Source: Porphyromonadaceae bacterium UBA7176 | GTDB lineage: Bacteria; Bacteroidota; Bacteroidia; Bacteroidales; Muribaculaceae | DNA length: 64,000 nucleotides | Direction: 5' to 3' | Assembly: GCA_002491245.1 (NCBI GenBank) | Contig: DKVO01000020.1 | Location: 16,222 to 80,221, forward strand | Part shown: positions 44,889-54,047 of the stretch, piece by piece | How the letters are laid out: each line of letters opens with the position of its first letter | Position numbering within the stretch: position 1 is the first letter of the stretch | The notes under the pieces: generated by a model | What the model saw: only the letters and a program-made list of their open reading frames with translations | Database searches by the model: none | Told to the model about the DNA's origin: nothing | Program-made: the position numbers and the translations under genes

Positions 44889-46076
44889 CTACTCCTGCTC
44901 TCCCAGCATGAGTTCGTAGATCTGCCGTGTCTCCTTGGCCGTGAGACGGTAGTATCCGCCTATAGTCTCACCCTTGTTGGCGTGCAGATGTTCCACCATA
45001 GTGTCGATATCGGGCGAGTCAATGCCAAGGTCTTTGAACGTGGCCGGCATACGCAGCACCGTCGACAGGAATGCCCTCAGGTGCGCCACCGTCTCGATTG
45101 CAGCGTTGCGGTCATCGCGCTCATCGACGCCGAATATACGCCGTCCAAGTTGAGCTACTTTCGACGGCTTATGATGCGCCATAAAAGCCATCCAGGCCGG
45201 CATCACAACCGCCAGACCGGCCCCGTGAGGCACCCGTGGGTAGAGTGCGCTTATTTCATGCTCCATAGCGTGGGAAGTCCAGTCTTCCCGACGGCCGCAA
45301 CCACACAATCCATTATGAGCCTGCGTTCCGGCCCATTCGATATTGGCACGTGCCTGATAGTCCGACGGATCGCTCATCACCCTCGGCGACTCTGCCATCA
45401 GACCCATCAGCAGACCTTCGGCAAGACGGTCGGTGATCTCCACACGTGTCGAAGGTGAGAAATAGCGTTCAAGTATATGCGCCATCATATCGGTTATGCC
45501 CACTGCCGTCTGGTAGGCGTTGAGCGTGAATGTCATCTCGGGATTCATCACCGCGAAACGCGGACGGAGTATACTGTCAGTCCGCAGGCTCATCTTCACA
45601 GCTCCGTCGGTCTTGGTTATCACCGAATTGCCCGAGCCTTCGCTGCCCGAACCGGGAATTGTCAGCACGACACCTACCGGAAGGGCCTCCGTGATAGTCG
45701 CCTTGCCACAATAGAAATCCCAAAAATCCCCCTTGTAAGGAATACCGGCGGCAATAGCCTTAGCTGTATCGATCGCACTGCCGCCACCTACTGCTATAAG
45801 TCCGTCGATATGCGCTGCGCGACCCTTCTTTATACCCTCGTACACAAGAGTATCGACCGGATTGGGTTCACAACCTCCCAGCTCGATAAAATCGATACCA
45901 ATCGTGCGGAGTGAGTTTTCGATACGGTCGATAAGACCGCTCTTTTTCGCATAGCTCTTTCCGAATACGATCATAACCTTGGTCGCACCCGTAAGGAAGG
46001 TGAGCATTCCTACTTTTTCTTCGGCGCCTCGGCCAAACTCATATAATGTCGGGGAATAGTAGCTGAAATTTTCCAT
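44889..46076 (-). CDS. Iron-containing alcohol dehydrogenase (BdhA/YqhD type)
   Basis: Group III NAD(P)H-dependent alcohol dehydrogenase of 395 residues. It opens MENFSYYSPTLYEFGRGAEE, the usual start of butanol dehydrogenase-like proteins. The nucleotide motif GGGSAIDTAKAIAAG is present, and metal-binding His residues are in DMMAHILERYF and in WTSHAMEHEISALYPRVPHG. It probably reduces aldehydes at the end of fermentation or in aldehyde detoxification. ATG 46076 is chosen to match the family start; an in-frame ATG at 46100 adds 8 residues. Confidence 0.92.
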   Translation of the reverse strand: MENFSYYSPTLYEFGRGAEEKVGMLTFLTGATKVMIVFGKSYAKKSGLIDRIENSLRTIGIDFIELGGCEPNPVDTLVYEGIKKGRAAHIDGLIAVGGGSAIDTAKAIAAGIPYKGDFWDFYCGKATITEALPVGVVLTIPGSGSEGSGNSVITKTDGAVKMSLRTDSILRPRFAVMNPEMTFTLNAYQTAVGITDMMAHILERYFSPSTRVEITDRLAEGLLMGLMAESPRVMSDPSDYQARANIEWAGTQAHNGLCGCGRREDWTSHAMEHEISALYPRVPHGAGLAVVMPAWMAFMAHHKPSKVAQLGRRIFGVDERDDRNAAIETVAHLRAFLSTVLRMPATFKDLGIDSPDIDTMVEHLHANKGETIGGYYRLTAKETRQIYELMLGEQE

Positions 46077-46132
46077 AATGCGGTGAATTGTAGTGCACAA
46101 TTAAAACAAGCGAACATCGCTATGGTTCACCG

Positions 46133-46173
46133 TCAAAAAATCAAAGCCCCGAAGCCACTGTGGGCATGGGGCT
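46133..46173 (-). terminator. Terminator after rpoZ
   Basis: AGCCCC (46145-46150) pairs with GGGGCT (46168-46173), with an inner GCC/GGC stem. On the minus strand TTTGATTTTTTG follows. Confidence 0.75.
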
Positions 46174-46196
46174 CTGTATGACGTAGTGAACAGGCA

Positions 46197-46529
46197 TCAG
46201 TTGTTGCTGCGGTCCTTTATTGACTTGCGGAAGAACAGCTTGTGGTCGATATACTCCTGCGTAGCTATGAGCGTGGGTTTGGGTAGACGCTCGTAGTAGC
46301 GCGAGATTTCGATTTGCTCGCGGTTTTCGCTCACCTCCTCGAGGTTATCGTTATAGGGGGCGAATTCCTGAAGTTTCTTTTCGAGTTCGCTCTTCATCTC
46401 AGCCGCGATCTGGTTGGCGCGTTTAGCGATGACGCAGACGGTTTCATATACATTGCCGGTCTGCTGCGAGAGTTCGATCATGTCGCGGGTGACGGTGGTC
46501 ACGGGCGTGTTGCTTTTCTTGAAATCCAT
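46197..46529 (-). CDS. rpoZ: RNA polymerase omega subunit, Bacteroidetes type
   Basis: Small 110-residue protein. It carries the omega-like core GNVYETVCVIAKRANQIAAEMKSEL (read in two parts: GNVYETVCVIAKRA and NQIAAEMK), which chaperones the beta-prime subunit. The C-terminal half, with YYERLPKPTLIATQEYI, is typical of Bacteroidetes omega proteins. It lies 71 bp downstream of bamD, a conserved pairing in this phylum as far as I recall. Confidence 0.85.
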   Translation of the reverse strand: MDFKKSNTPVTTVTRDMIELSQQTGNVYETVCVIAKRANQIAAEMKSELEKKLQEFAPYNDNLEEVSENREQIEISRYYERLPKPTLIATQEYIDHKLFFRKSIKDRSNN

Positions 46530-46600
46530 GTTGAACTATGTTTCGGAGAATTTATTTTCTTTCAGTTGATTGATTGGAGAGAACAGAGGCGCGTCGACGC

Positions 46601-47407
46601 TTATTCTGTAACGTAACGACGGGCGATTTTGAGGATATTGTCGGCCTCTTCGCGGTTGCGGCTGTCTGGGTAATTATTGACAAAAGAATAGTACTCGTCG
46701 ATAACGTCGCGGAAACGGTCGGCCTTGCGTTCATCCACCGAATTGATCGCTTCCTGATAGCGCGACTTGAGGATAAGCATTTCGAGATCCTCCTTATACT
46801 TAGAGTACGGATAATCTTTCACCGCGTTGCGTGCCACTATCACGGCGCTTTCGTAGTTGTTACCCATATAGTTGCCGAGATTATAGTAGAGCTGGGCATT
46901 CTGAAGCTGCTTGAGTGTCAGCTTGTCCTGAAGCTCGAAAATAGCATTCTGGGCTATCGACACCTTCTCGCTCCGTGGGAAGAAATCAAGGAAAGCCTGT
47001 AGCTCCTCTATAGCCTTGATTGTTCCGGTCTGGTCGAGCTGGGGCTCCGGTGAGTCGAGATAATAGCCGTAGCCCGAGAAGAAACGCGCTGCCTCGGCAT
47101 ACTTGCCTTTCGGATAACGCGAATAATAGCTCTTGAAATATACTCCCGAGCTTTGGTAATCCTTGTTCTCATAGTGGCTCATCGCAAGGAGATAAAGCGA
47201 CTCCTCGGCATTGTCCGAACCCTTGAAGATCGAAATACAGTCCTGTAGCAGCGTCGCAGCCTGTACGTACTTCTTCTGCTCGAATGCCTGCTTGGCGTAT
47301 TCGAACTTGTAATTGACGTCATCGCTCTTGAGCACACGCTGGTACTCGCCGCAACTACAGAGCATTAGCCCGGTAAATAGCAATATGATATATTGGCGTA
47401 TGTGCAT
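46601..47407 (-). CDS. bamD: Outer-membrane protein assembly factor BamD
   Basis: Lipoprotein of the BAM complex. The 268 residues begin with a lipoprotein signal (LLFTGLMLCSCGEY, lipidated Cys 19), followed by TPR repeats: YAKQAFEQKKYVQAATLLQD, YLLAMSHYENKDYQSSGVYF, and AQLYYNLGNYMGNNYESAVI with YPYSKYKEDLEML. It recruits BamA in the periplasm. A -7-like TAATTTTG is on the minus strand at 47427-47434 without a clear -33. Confidence 0.93.
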   Translation of the reverse strand: MHIRQYIILLFTGLMLCSCGEYQRVLKSDDVNYKFEYAKQAFEQKKYVQAATLLQDCISIFKGSDNAEESLYLLAMSHYENKDYQSSGVYFKSYYSRYPKGKYAEAARFFSGYGYYLDSPEPQLDQTGTIKAIEELQAFLDFFPRSEKVSIAQNAIFELQDKLTLKQLQNAQLYYNLGNYMGNNYESAVIVARNAVKDYPYSKYKEDLEMLILKSRYQEAINSVDERKADRFRDVIDEYYSFVNNYPDSRNREEADNILKIARRYVTE

Positions 47408-47435
47408 AATTCGGTATTCTGAAAGGCAAAATTAC

Positions 47436-47475
47436 AAAAAAATCGGCAAAAGGCACGCGTTTACCCGTGCCTTTT
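47436..47475 (-). terminator. Terminator after the FadL-type porin
   Basis: AAAAGGCACG (47448-47457) pairs with CGTGCCTTTT (47466-47475). On the minus strand a T7 tract follows within 6 bases. It separates the porin from bamD. Confidence 0.85.
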
Positions 47476-47507
47476 GCTCTATTTTTTAATAATTAACAAT
47501 CAGCGTG

Positions 47508-48827
47508 TCAGAAATTAACACGGAAACCTATCGCCGGACACCACGAATGCACCTTGTAGTCGGCGGTAAAAGAGGCCGCAGTTCCGCTCAGAAGATCAGG
47601 ATAGCTGCACGATGCATTATCTTTACCGAGGCCGGCCACATAAAGCAGCGACGCATCAATCGTGAAATGATCCACCGGAGAGAACGAAAAACCAACCGAA
47701 GGCTCGATTTTGGTCATGCCGGGAGTCTCGGGATTGTAGTGCTTGTCGTTGACCGGAGACGTATCCACCATCAGGCCGGCGCGGATATCCATCCGGTGCG
47801 TAAGCGAATACTGTGCGCCAACACGGAAAGTCCACGAATTGTGGTACTCCTTCGGAAGGTGCTGATTATAAGGCTTGAGTGTCTCGCTCAGAAAATCGAT
47901 ATCGAGGCTCTTGTACACGTTCCAGAACGTCAGCTGCGCGTCGGCGGCAAGGAGCAGTTTGCTTATCGGCTTGTACGACACACCGAAGTTGAGAACAGCC
48001 GGTGCCGGCATCTCGGCCGTGAAGTTCGCTTCATTGAGCACATTGAGCTTATCCTGAAGTATCGACTGGGCTATCTCATTGGCATAGCGCAAGGCTGCAT
48101 CGCCCGATTTCACCTTGAGGTTCATCTCCGAGCGGTACGACACACCTACAGTCACCTTATCGCTGACATCCCACATCGCTCCCACATTGAAACCTACCGT
48201 CGTGGCGGCGCGGCCTGTAAGATTGATCGATGCCGGAGTATCATTGAAACGGTAAGGATTGCTCATCGACGCAAGCAGACCATTGAGCGACGCCGCCGTC
48301 ACAAGACCCTTGTTGAGGTCCACGCTGCCCCACGTGATCATCGCGCCGGCACCTACCGACAGGCCGGGAACAATCTCCCACGCAAGTGTGGGCTGAATAG
48401 TAAAAGCCTTCAGGTCAACACTCTGATTGAGCACAGCTCCGGGCCAGTTGTCTCCCCACTTGATACCGCTGCCATAAGGAGTGTAGAAACTCACACCGGC
48501 AGCAAGGTTGTCATACACCTTAAAACCAAGATTAAAAGCCATCGGAGTCGATGCCCCGTTTGAAGTCTTGTAGTCGGTCCCGGCCACCTTAGCCGTTCCG
48601 TGGGCGAAAATACCGGTGATACTTCCTTGGAAATCGATTGTATTCTCTTCAAATGCAAGACCGGCTGGATTGAAGATCATACTTTCAGCTCCTAATTTAA
48701 GGGCTGTACCGGTATGTCCCATACCATTTTGACGGGCACTCAGTGTATTAACCTGATAACCCTCGGCATAGCCGTTACATGCTACCGCGGCCGTGGCTAC
48801 CACGGCTAAAATGTGTTTGATGTTCAT
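47508..48827 (-). CDS. OmpP1/FadL family outer-membrane transporter
   Basis: A 439-residue porin of the hydrophobic-compound transport family. Signal peptide (1-21, ending ACNGYAEG), the N-terminal hatch NTLSARQNGMGHTGTALKLG and the NPAGLAF motif, then a 14-strand-type barrel ending WCPAIGFRVNF with terminal Phe. It probably takes up fatty acids or other hydrophobic molecules; an acyl-CoA synthetase is encoded elsewhere in the window. I start at ATG 48827, where the signal peptide begins; the frame is open upstream to 49022 but crosses a terminator hairpin. Confidence 0.9.
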   Translation of the reverse strand: MNIKHILAVVATAAVACNGYAEGYQVNTLSARQNGMGHTGTALKLGAESMIFNPAGLAFEENTIDFQGSITGIFAHGTAKVAGTDYKTSNGASTPMAFNLGFKVYDNLAAGVSFYTPYGSGIKWGDNWPGAVLNQSVDLKAFTIQPTLAWEIVPGLSVGAGAMITWGSVDLNKGLVTAASLNGLLASMSNPYRFNDTPASINLTGRAATTVGFNVGAMWDVSDKVTVGVSYRSEMNLKVKSGDAALRYANEIAQSILQDKLNVLNEANFTAEMPAPAVLNFGVSYKPISKLLLAADAQLTFWNVYKSLDIDFLSETLKPYNQHLPKEYHNSWTFRVGAQYSLTHRMDIRAGLMVDTSPVNDKHYNPETPGMTKIEPSVGFSFSPVDHFTIDASLLYVAGLGKDNASCSYPDLLSGTAASFTADYKVHSWCPAIGFRVNF

Positions 48828-48837
48828 TGTACTATTG

Positions 48838-48885
48838 GAAAAAATGAAGTGCGGTGCCCGGCCGGTTCCGGAGGGGCGCCGCACT
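48838..48885 (-). terminator. Terminator between prs and the porin gene
   Basis: AGTGCGGTGCCC (48848-48859) pairs with GGGCGCCGCACT (48874-48885) over 12 bp with one G-T pair. On the minus strand ATTTTTTCC follows. The T tract ends only about 11 bp before the porin start codon. Confidence 0.85.
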
Positions 48886-48928
48886 CGTAGATATATATTT
48901 GATTTGAAGTCTACACGACTCCAAACCT

Positions 48929-49873
48929 TTATTTTATAAGGTACTGTGACGAGATTGATTCGTTGCTGTGTACACGGCGGATAGTATCCGCAAACAGACG
49001 GGCTACCGACAGTATCGTGCACTTGGGGCAGTTCTTCGTAAACGGTATCGAGTTTGTGAAGATCATCTCTGTAAGGCCCGAATCAGTTACGCGCTGCGAA
49101 GCCGGGTCGCTCATGATTGCGTGCGAAGCGAGGGCGCGGACACTCTTCGCTCCGTTTTCAATCATCAGGTCGGCGGCCTTTGTGATAGTGCCGGCTGTAT
49201 CTACCATATCGTCGACGAGAATTACATTCTTGTCCTTCACATCGCCTATCACGGTCATCTTGGCCACTACATTAGCTTTCGCACGCTGCTTGTGGCACAA
49301 CACCAGAGGCACATCAAGATACTTGGCGTAGTTGTTGGCTCGCTTGGCGCCGCCGACGTCGGGTGTCGCTATCACCATATCCTCGAGATTGAGGCTCTGG
49401 ATATAAGGAATGAAAACCGACGAAGCATACAGATGGTCGAGGGGTATATTGAAGAATCCCTGGATCTGGTCGGCATGGAGGTCCATTGTGATCACTCGGT
49501 CGGCACCGGCTGTCACAAGCAGATCCGACACAAGTTTTGCTGCGATCGACACACGCGGTTTGTCCTTGCGGTCTTGACGGGCCCAGCCGAAATAAGGCAT
49601 TACAGCGATTACCGAGTGGGCCGACGCTCGTTTGGCGGCATCGATCATCAGCAGAAGCTCCATCAGGTTGTCGCTGTTGGGGAATGTGCTCTGCACGATG
49701 TACACATCGCAACCGCGGACGGTTTCTTCGTACGACACTTCGAACTCGCCGTCGGCGAAATGTTCGATTTTCATTTTACCCAGCTCTACGCCGAGTTCTT
49801 TGCAGATTTCTTCGGCCATGTACTGAGACTTGGTACCGGCGAAAATCTTAAAGGGATGAAGGCTTGTATCCAT
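48929..49873 (-). CDS. prs: Ribose-phosphate pyrophosphokinase
   Basis: Makes PRPP from ribose-5-phosphate and ATP for nucleotide, His, Trp and NAD synthesis. The 314 residues show the class I signatures: FADGEFEVSYEETVRG, the FGWARQDRKDKPR flexible loop region, the DLHADQIQGFFNIPLDHLY signature, PDVGGAKRANNYAK and the PRPP loop VILVDDMVDTAGTI. The gene is 30 bp downstream of the amylase gene on the same strand, and a strong terminator follows. Confidence 0.97.
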   Translation of the reverse strand: MDTSLHPFKIFAGTKSQYMAEEICKELGVELGKMKIEHFADGEFEVSYEETVRGCDVYIVQSTFPNSDNLMELLLMIDAAKRASAHSVIAVMPYFGWARQDRKDKPRVSIAAKLVSDLLVTAGADRVITMDLHADQIQGFFNIPLDHLYASSVFIPYIQSLNLEDMVIATPDVGGAKRANNYAKYLDVPLVLCHKQRAKANVVAKMTVIGDVKDKNVILVDDMVDTAGTITKAADLMIENGAKSVRALASHAIMSDPASQRVTDSGLTEMIFTNSIPFTKNCPKCTILSVARLFADTIRRVHSNESISSQYLIK

Positions 49874-49903
49874 TGGATAGAATATGATGTTGGTTTCAGG
49901 TCT

Positions 49904-51631
49904 TTATTTATTTTTACAGCAGCGTTTAGTCTGGGGGCGTTTGAAGTCTTTGGCTTTGATCTTCCACACTGCAGCACCGTGAGCCGCCACATTGATTTCG
50001 AACGGTCTGTCGCTGCCCAGATATTTGGTGCCCTTCTCGCCACCGAGAAGCTCCCGGGCCGCAACTTCGCCACGCTCAAGTCCGAGCACCGTAAACGCAT
50101 GTTCCGGAATATTGACGGCTATCTCACAGTCATTGTCTCCGAAGTTCACGGCTATCACCAGCAATTCCCCGTCCTTGTGGCGCAGGAAAGCATAGTGGCG
50201 GTGAGGATTGAGCCCCGGATTATCGAGGTTCACATACATCAGGTCAAAGAAATCGCCCGATGCTATAGCTGCCTCCTCATTGGCAAGTTTGAGTATGCGT
50301 GCATACTCCTTGCGGAGCGATTTCTCTGCCGCCGTAAGCTTGCCCTTGCAAGTACCGTTGGCAAGAAAACGGCGCACCGTCGCAACACTCCAGTAATCAA
50401 ATATCGTCGTACGTCCGTCGCAGCCGCTGTAGCCCTCGGCATCCGTGCCGGGTTCTCCAAGCTCCTGGCCGAAGTACACCATCATAGGTCCGCGGTTGAT
50501 AAATGTCGCTACGGCAAGCGACGGTATGGCGCGACGGGCATCTCCGGCATAGAATGGCGACGCGAAGCGCTGCTCATCATGGTTCTCGAGGAAATTGAGC
50601 ATATGCTGCCCTATACCCTCCACTGCCTGCCAGCAGCCGGTGATACGTGCCGCCGAACAATTGTCTGTCTCTATGGCTCGGAGTGTGTCGTAGAGGTTCA
50701 CCTTATCATAAAGGTAATCAAAGCAGCCATACTCGATAAAAGGACGGTAAAGCCCTATATCATAAATCTCGGCGATAAAACTTATGCCGGGATAATGGCT
50801 CTTGACCTGAGGCACGGCCCAATGCCAGAATTCGAGTGGCACCATATGCACCATGTCGCAACGGAAACCGTCGATACCCTTCGACGCCCAATAGCGCAGG
50901 ATATGGAGCATCTTGTACCATGTATCAGGAATAGGTTCGAAATGACGGCTGCCGTCCCCATAGTCGACACCATAGTTCAGTTTTACTGTATCATACCAGT
51001 CGTTGACGCCTGGAAAAGCCGTGAAGCAATCGTTGCCCGATGCTTTAGCCGGAAACTCTACATAAGCGCCGGCTCCCGATCCGAGGTCGATGTGCGGAGC
51101 GAACTGTTGGCGCGTGATATAGTAGAAATTATTGTCACGGCAAAAAAACATCTCCCTGTTGTCGCCATGACCGAAGTCTTCTATTCCGGCCGGTTTGGCA
51201 TCTGAGTAGTATTGCCTTGCAACATGATTGGGCACGAAATCGATGATCACCTTCATTCCGGCGGCATGAGTGCGCTCGACAAGCGCCTCGAATTCGGCCA
51301 TACGGTTAGGCACATCCTCTGCAAGGTCAGGGTCGATGTCATAGTAGTCTGTTATCGCATACGGGCTTCCGGCATGACCCTTGACTACATATGGGTTCTG
51401 TCGGGCGATACCATAGGCACTGTAGTCGGCATCATGAGCATGCTCGATCACACCGGTATACCACACATGCGTCGCACCAAGCGACCGTATCGACTCCAAC
51501 ACCGTATCGGTAATGCCGTTCAACTTGCCCGACCCGTTTTCGGCAAGCGTGCCATTGGCGACAGGCGACGCGCAATAGTTCGTAAACAGGCGTGGGAGGA
51601 GCTGGTATATGATTGGCTTTTCCGGTGTCAT
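49904..51631 (-). CDS. Alpha-amylase family (GH13) glycosidase
   Basis: A 575-residue GH13 protein without a signal peptide, so presumably cytoplasmic. It has a (beta/alpha)8 barrel with conserved regions I VIIDFVPNHV, II GFRCDMVHMV (nucleophile Asp), III FIAEIYD (acid Glu) and IV FLENHDEQR (Asp), followed by a C-terminal beta domain (AVNFGDNDCEIAVNIP). It probably works on intracellular alpha-glucans or maltodextrins; exact specificity is unknown. ATG 51631 is chosen because it lies 8 bp after the patatin stop and begins the family sequence (TPEKPIIYQLLPRLF); the frame is open further upstream, antisense to no gene but out of phase with patatin. Confidence 0.9.
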   Translation of the reverse strand: MTPEKPIIYQLLPRLFTNYCASPVANGTLAENGSGKLNGITDTVLESIRSLGATHVWYTGVIEHAHDADYSAYGIARQNPYVVKGHAGSPYAITDYYDIDPDLAEDVPNRMAEFEALVERTHAAGMKVIIDFVPNHVARQYYSDAKPAGIEDFGHGDNREMFFCRDNNFYYITRQQFAPHIDLGSGAGAYVEFPAKASGNDCFTAFPGVNDWYDTVKLNYGVDYGDGSRHFEPIPDTWYKMLHILRYWASKGIDGFRCDMVHMVPLEFWHWAVPQVKSHYPGISFIAEIYDIGLYRPFIEYGCFDYLYDKVNLYDTLRAIETDNCSAARITGCWQAVEGIGQHMLNFLENHDEQRFASPFYAGDARRAIPSLAVATFINRGPMMVYFGQELGEPGTDAEGYSGCDGRTTIFDYWSVATVRRFLANGTCKGKLTAAEKSLRKEYARILKLANEEAAIASGDFFDLMYVNLDNPGLNPHRHYAFLRHKDGELLVIAVNFGDNDCEIAVNIPEHAFTVLGLERGEVAARELLGGEKGTKYLGSDRPFEINVAAHGAAVWKIKAKDFKRPQTKRCCKNK

Positions 51632-51639
51632 GATATCTT

Positions 51640-52467
51640 TCACTTGATTTGGTCTTGGGTTAATCCGGCGTCTTTGAGCGCCTGCTTGGTTGATCTGTAG
51701 CCGCTCAGCACCAGATCCTTGATGCGGCGAAGGTCGAAGACGGCATTCTTGGCTATGTCCGGAGTCTGTATCGACAGGTCGCACAAGGTCATGTCTTCGC
51801 TCTGGTTTGCCTTGGCCATGAGATTGTAAGTGCGCAAGGCCACATCGATAATCGAATTGTAGCTGTCCTTCTTGCCAAGCGGACTCACATTGATACCTAT
51901 CAGACGCTCGCACTTGTCGCGCAAGGCCCAGGCAGGAAGGTTACGGAGCACGCCGCCGTCAACATAATGCACACCGTCGATTTTAACCGGTGGGAAAATT
52001 ATCGGTATTGAGCACGACGCTATCATACGTGGACCAATTTCGCCTCTGTCAAAAATATGAGGCCGGGCATTATCAAGGTCTGACGCGCAGATATAGGTCG
52101 GTATATTCAGTTCTTCAATCCTCCGCTTGCCGCCGAGAGCGCCAAGTATATGATGCATGAACTTGTCTATCTTGAATAGTCCACCCTTACCCCAGCTCAA
52201 ATCAGCGAAATCGCGGAAACCCTGACGGCTGAAGATATCAGCCATATCTATAGGCCGTACACCGGCTGCATAAAGCACCGCTATCACCGACCCTGCACTT
52301 ACTCCGGCTATGGCATCGGGCTTAAGACCGGCCTCCTCAAGTGCGAGCAACGCTCCGGCATGGGCAAGACCTCTGGCGCCGCCACCACCCAGGGCAACTC
52401 CCAATTTATAAGGGCGTCGGCCTGCAGTCTCTGAGGCTACTTGTGTCTGGCTACTTGATAGAGGCAT
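51640..52467 (-). CDS. Patatin-like phospholipase
   Basis: A 275-residue RssA/NTE-type serine hydrolase. Oxyanion loop GVALGGGGARGLAHAGAL, nucleophile elbow GVSAGS and the Asp of the Ser-Asp dyad in DGGVLRN. No signal peptide or membrane segment is evident, which suggests a cytoplasmic lipid acyl hydrolase. A -7 box TAATTTTG lies on the minus strand at about 52491-52498. The amylase gene starts 8 bp after its stop. Confidence 0.92.
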   Translation of the reverse strand: MPLSSSQTQVASETAGRRPYKLGVALGGGGARGLAHAGALLALEEAGLKPDAIAGVSAGSVIAVLYAAGVRPIDMADIFSRQGFRDFADLSWGKGGLFKIDKFMHHILGALGGKRRIEELNIPTYICASDLDNARPHIFDRGEIGPRMIASCSIPIIFPPVKIDGVHYVDGGVLRNLPAWALRDKCERLIGINVSPLGKKDSYNSIIDVALRTYNLMAKANQSEDMTLCDLSIQTPDIAKNAVFDLRRIKDLVLSGYRSTKQALKDAGLTQDQIK

Positions 52468-52533
52468 ACCGTGTATTCTTTTTCGGCTGCAAAATTAGTG
52501 AAAAATTCTTAAAGTCCCACTATTTTAGACCTT

Positions 52534-52572
52534 AAAAAACAGCCGGCGCAATCTTCAGAGGTGCGCCGGCTG
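52534..52572 (-). terminator. Terminator after the DUF1080 gene
   Basis: CAGCCGGCGCA (52540-52550) pairs perfectly with TGCGCCGGCTG (52562-52572); the minus strand continues with TTTTTT. Confidence 0.9.
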
Positions 52573-52607
52573 CAATACCGGGAGTCTCTACCGATAATAA
52601 CGCCCTC

Positions 52608-53897
52608 TTAGAGACGTTCTATCTCAATATCTTTCCATTCCACTTTGATACCGCCGCCATCGTGGATCTGGAGAGCGATGCGGCCCTGAGCCTTGCCGAT
52701 AGCCTCGTCAGTGAAATCAACCATCGGTTCGCCATTGAGCCAGGTCTGCACATGGTCGCCATCAACACGGATACGCATCTCGTTCCATTCGCCCTCCTTG
52801 AGTATATCTTCTTTCTCGTCAGGGATTGTCTGCAGCCAGCCGCGGCCATACGACTCATAGATACCGCCCGTATCATTACCCTTGGGTGCCACCTCGCACT
52901 GCCAGCCGTGCACGATGGCTGGCTCCTCGACAAACGAACGGAAGAACACGCCCGAGTTGCCGTTGGCAAGCTGACGGAACTTAAGTGTCAGATCAAAATC
53001 CTTGAAGTAATCATTTGTCGCAAGGTAGCCATACTGCTTGTCGGGGCCGCTCTCACACACCAACAATCCATCGTTGACATACCACTTCTCCGTCCCGTAA
53101 GGAGTCCAGCCGGTAAGATCCTTGCCATTGAATAGCTTCTGAGGAGCGCTGTCTTTCTTGGGGAGACGCTTGATCTTGATATTGCGGAACGATGCAGGGT
53201 CGCCGTGGTCCTGAAGACAGATCACACCCGTACGGGCAAGACCGTATTCCGGCGCATGCGACCACTTGCCGCTGTTCTTACGTGCGTACCAGTCATCGGT
53301 CCAGGCCTCGAATTCGAGCAACTTGTGACCATTGAGCCAGTGCTCCACATGACCATTGTCAAACACTATCCGCGAATTGTTCCACTCTCCCTGCGGATTT
53401 ACAAAAAGCGAGTCCGGGTTGGGCAGATGCATCGCATAATCCACACCGAGTTTCTGCCATTCCTCAAGTTTCGCCGGAGCGTTGACCTCTTCCCAACCCT
53501 CATTGTCGATAAGCTGATACTCCGGTCCGGTCACATAAGGCACCTGGAAATAAGGGTTTTCAACCACATGATAGATCATGCCGCTATTGCCGCCGTGGCT
53601 CAGCTTCCAGTCCCAGTCAAGGATAAAGTTGTCATATTCATCTTCGGTCACGATATATCCGTTACCGTCGCTGCCGCTACCCTTGGCCTGGATGCAACCG
53701 TCCACCACATGCCACGGCTCAGTGAGGGAGTCGCCGTTGAAGTCGCGCCAACCTTTCATGGTCTCGCCGTCGAACAGCAGTTCCCAACCATCTGCGATTT
53801 CTGCTTTGGTCAGTTGATTGTCTTTTTTTGTCTCGCCACACGAGCTTGCAGCCAACAGAGCGGCAGGAAACAATAATGTAAGATGCTTGATTTTCAT
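52608..53897 (-). CDS. Lipoprotein with two DUF1080 (3-keto-glycoside hydrolase) domains
   Basis: A 429-residue lipoprotein (signal MKIKHLTLLFPAALLAASSC, lipidated Cys 20) with two concanavalin-like DUF1080 domains: about 36-222 (GWELLFDGETMKGWRDFNGD) and about 232-428 (QKLFNGKDLTGWTPYGTEKW). Members are described as 3-keto-disaccharide or 3-keto-glycoside hydrolases. Other shared motifs are NSGMIYHV and NSGVFFRS, and HVEHWLNGHKLLEFE with HVQTWLNGEPMVDF in the second. It is transcribed away from the hexuronate operon. I start at 53897; an in-frame extension to 54344 lies antisense to the transporter. Confidence 0.88.
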   Translation of the reverse strand: MKIKHLTLLFPAALLAASSCGETKKDNQLTKAEIADGWELLFDGETMKGWRDFNGDSLTEPWHVVDGCIQAKGSGSDGNGYIVTEDEYDNFILDWDWKLSHGGNSGMIYHVVENPYFQVPYVTGPEYQLIDNEGWEEVNAPAKLEEWQKLGVDYAMHLPNPDSLFVNPQGEWNNSRIVFDNGHVEHWLNGHKLLEFEAWTDDWYARKNSGKWSHAPEYGLARTGVICLQDHGDPASFRNIKIKRLPKKDSAPQKLFNGKDLTGWTPYGTEKWYVNDGLLVCESGPDKQYGYLATNDYFKDFDLTLKFRQLANGNSGVFFRSFVEEPAIVHGWQCEVAPKGNDTGGIYESYGRGWLQTIPDEKEDILKEGEWNEMRIRVDGDHVQTWLNGEPMVDFTDEAIGKAQGRIALQIHDGGGIKVEWKDIEIERL

Positions 53898-53956
53898 GGA
53901 TTGATATATTGGTTTAGTGTATTTTGTCGCTTTCAGAACGGGAGCGTTTTCGTTTG

Positions 53957-54014
53957 CAAAGTTAACACATTTATTCCGCAACAATCCCGGTTTATTAAAT
54001 TTTTTGTAATTTTG
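53957..54014. promoter_or_regulatory. Divergent -7 boxes between DUF1080 and hexuronate genes
   Basis: TAACTTTG on the minus strand (53957-53964) faces the DUF1080 gene and TAATTTTG on the plus strand (54007-54014) faces the transporter. Neither has a good -33 box at 19-20 bases, which would suit activator-dependent promoters. I saw no convincing operator palindrome. Confidence 0.6.
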
Positions 54015-54047
54015 TCTCTCAATTATCAATAAAAGTCTCGAAAGACT

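Noticed and set aside
44518..44911. Reading frames on both strands across the tandem array giving repetitive peptides
   Set aside because: Unit lengths of 42 and 36 bp keep every frame open; no start signals, no family, and frames run antisense into the receptor gene.
48828..49022. N-terminal extension of the FadL-type porin
   Set aside because: Runs through the prs terminator hairpin and into prs; the signal peptide begins at 48827.
48968..51205. Plus-strand 745-codon open frame
   Set aside because: Lies antisense to prs and the GH13 gene, whose family motifs are intact; composition is a mirror of those codons.
51632..51913. N-terminal extension of the amylase frame
   Set aside because: Lies inside the patatin gene in another frame on the same strand; product is not amylase-like before residue TPEKP.
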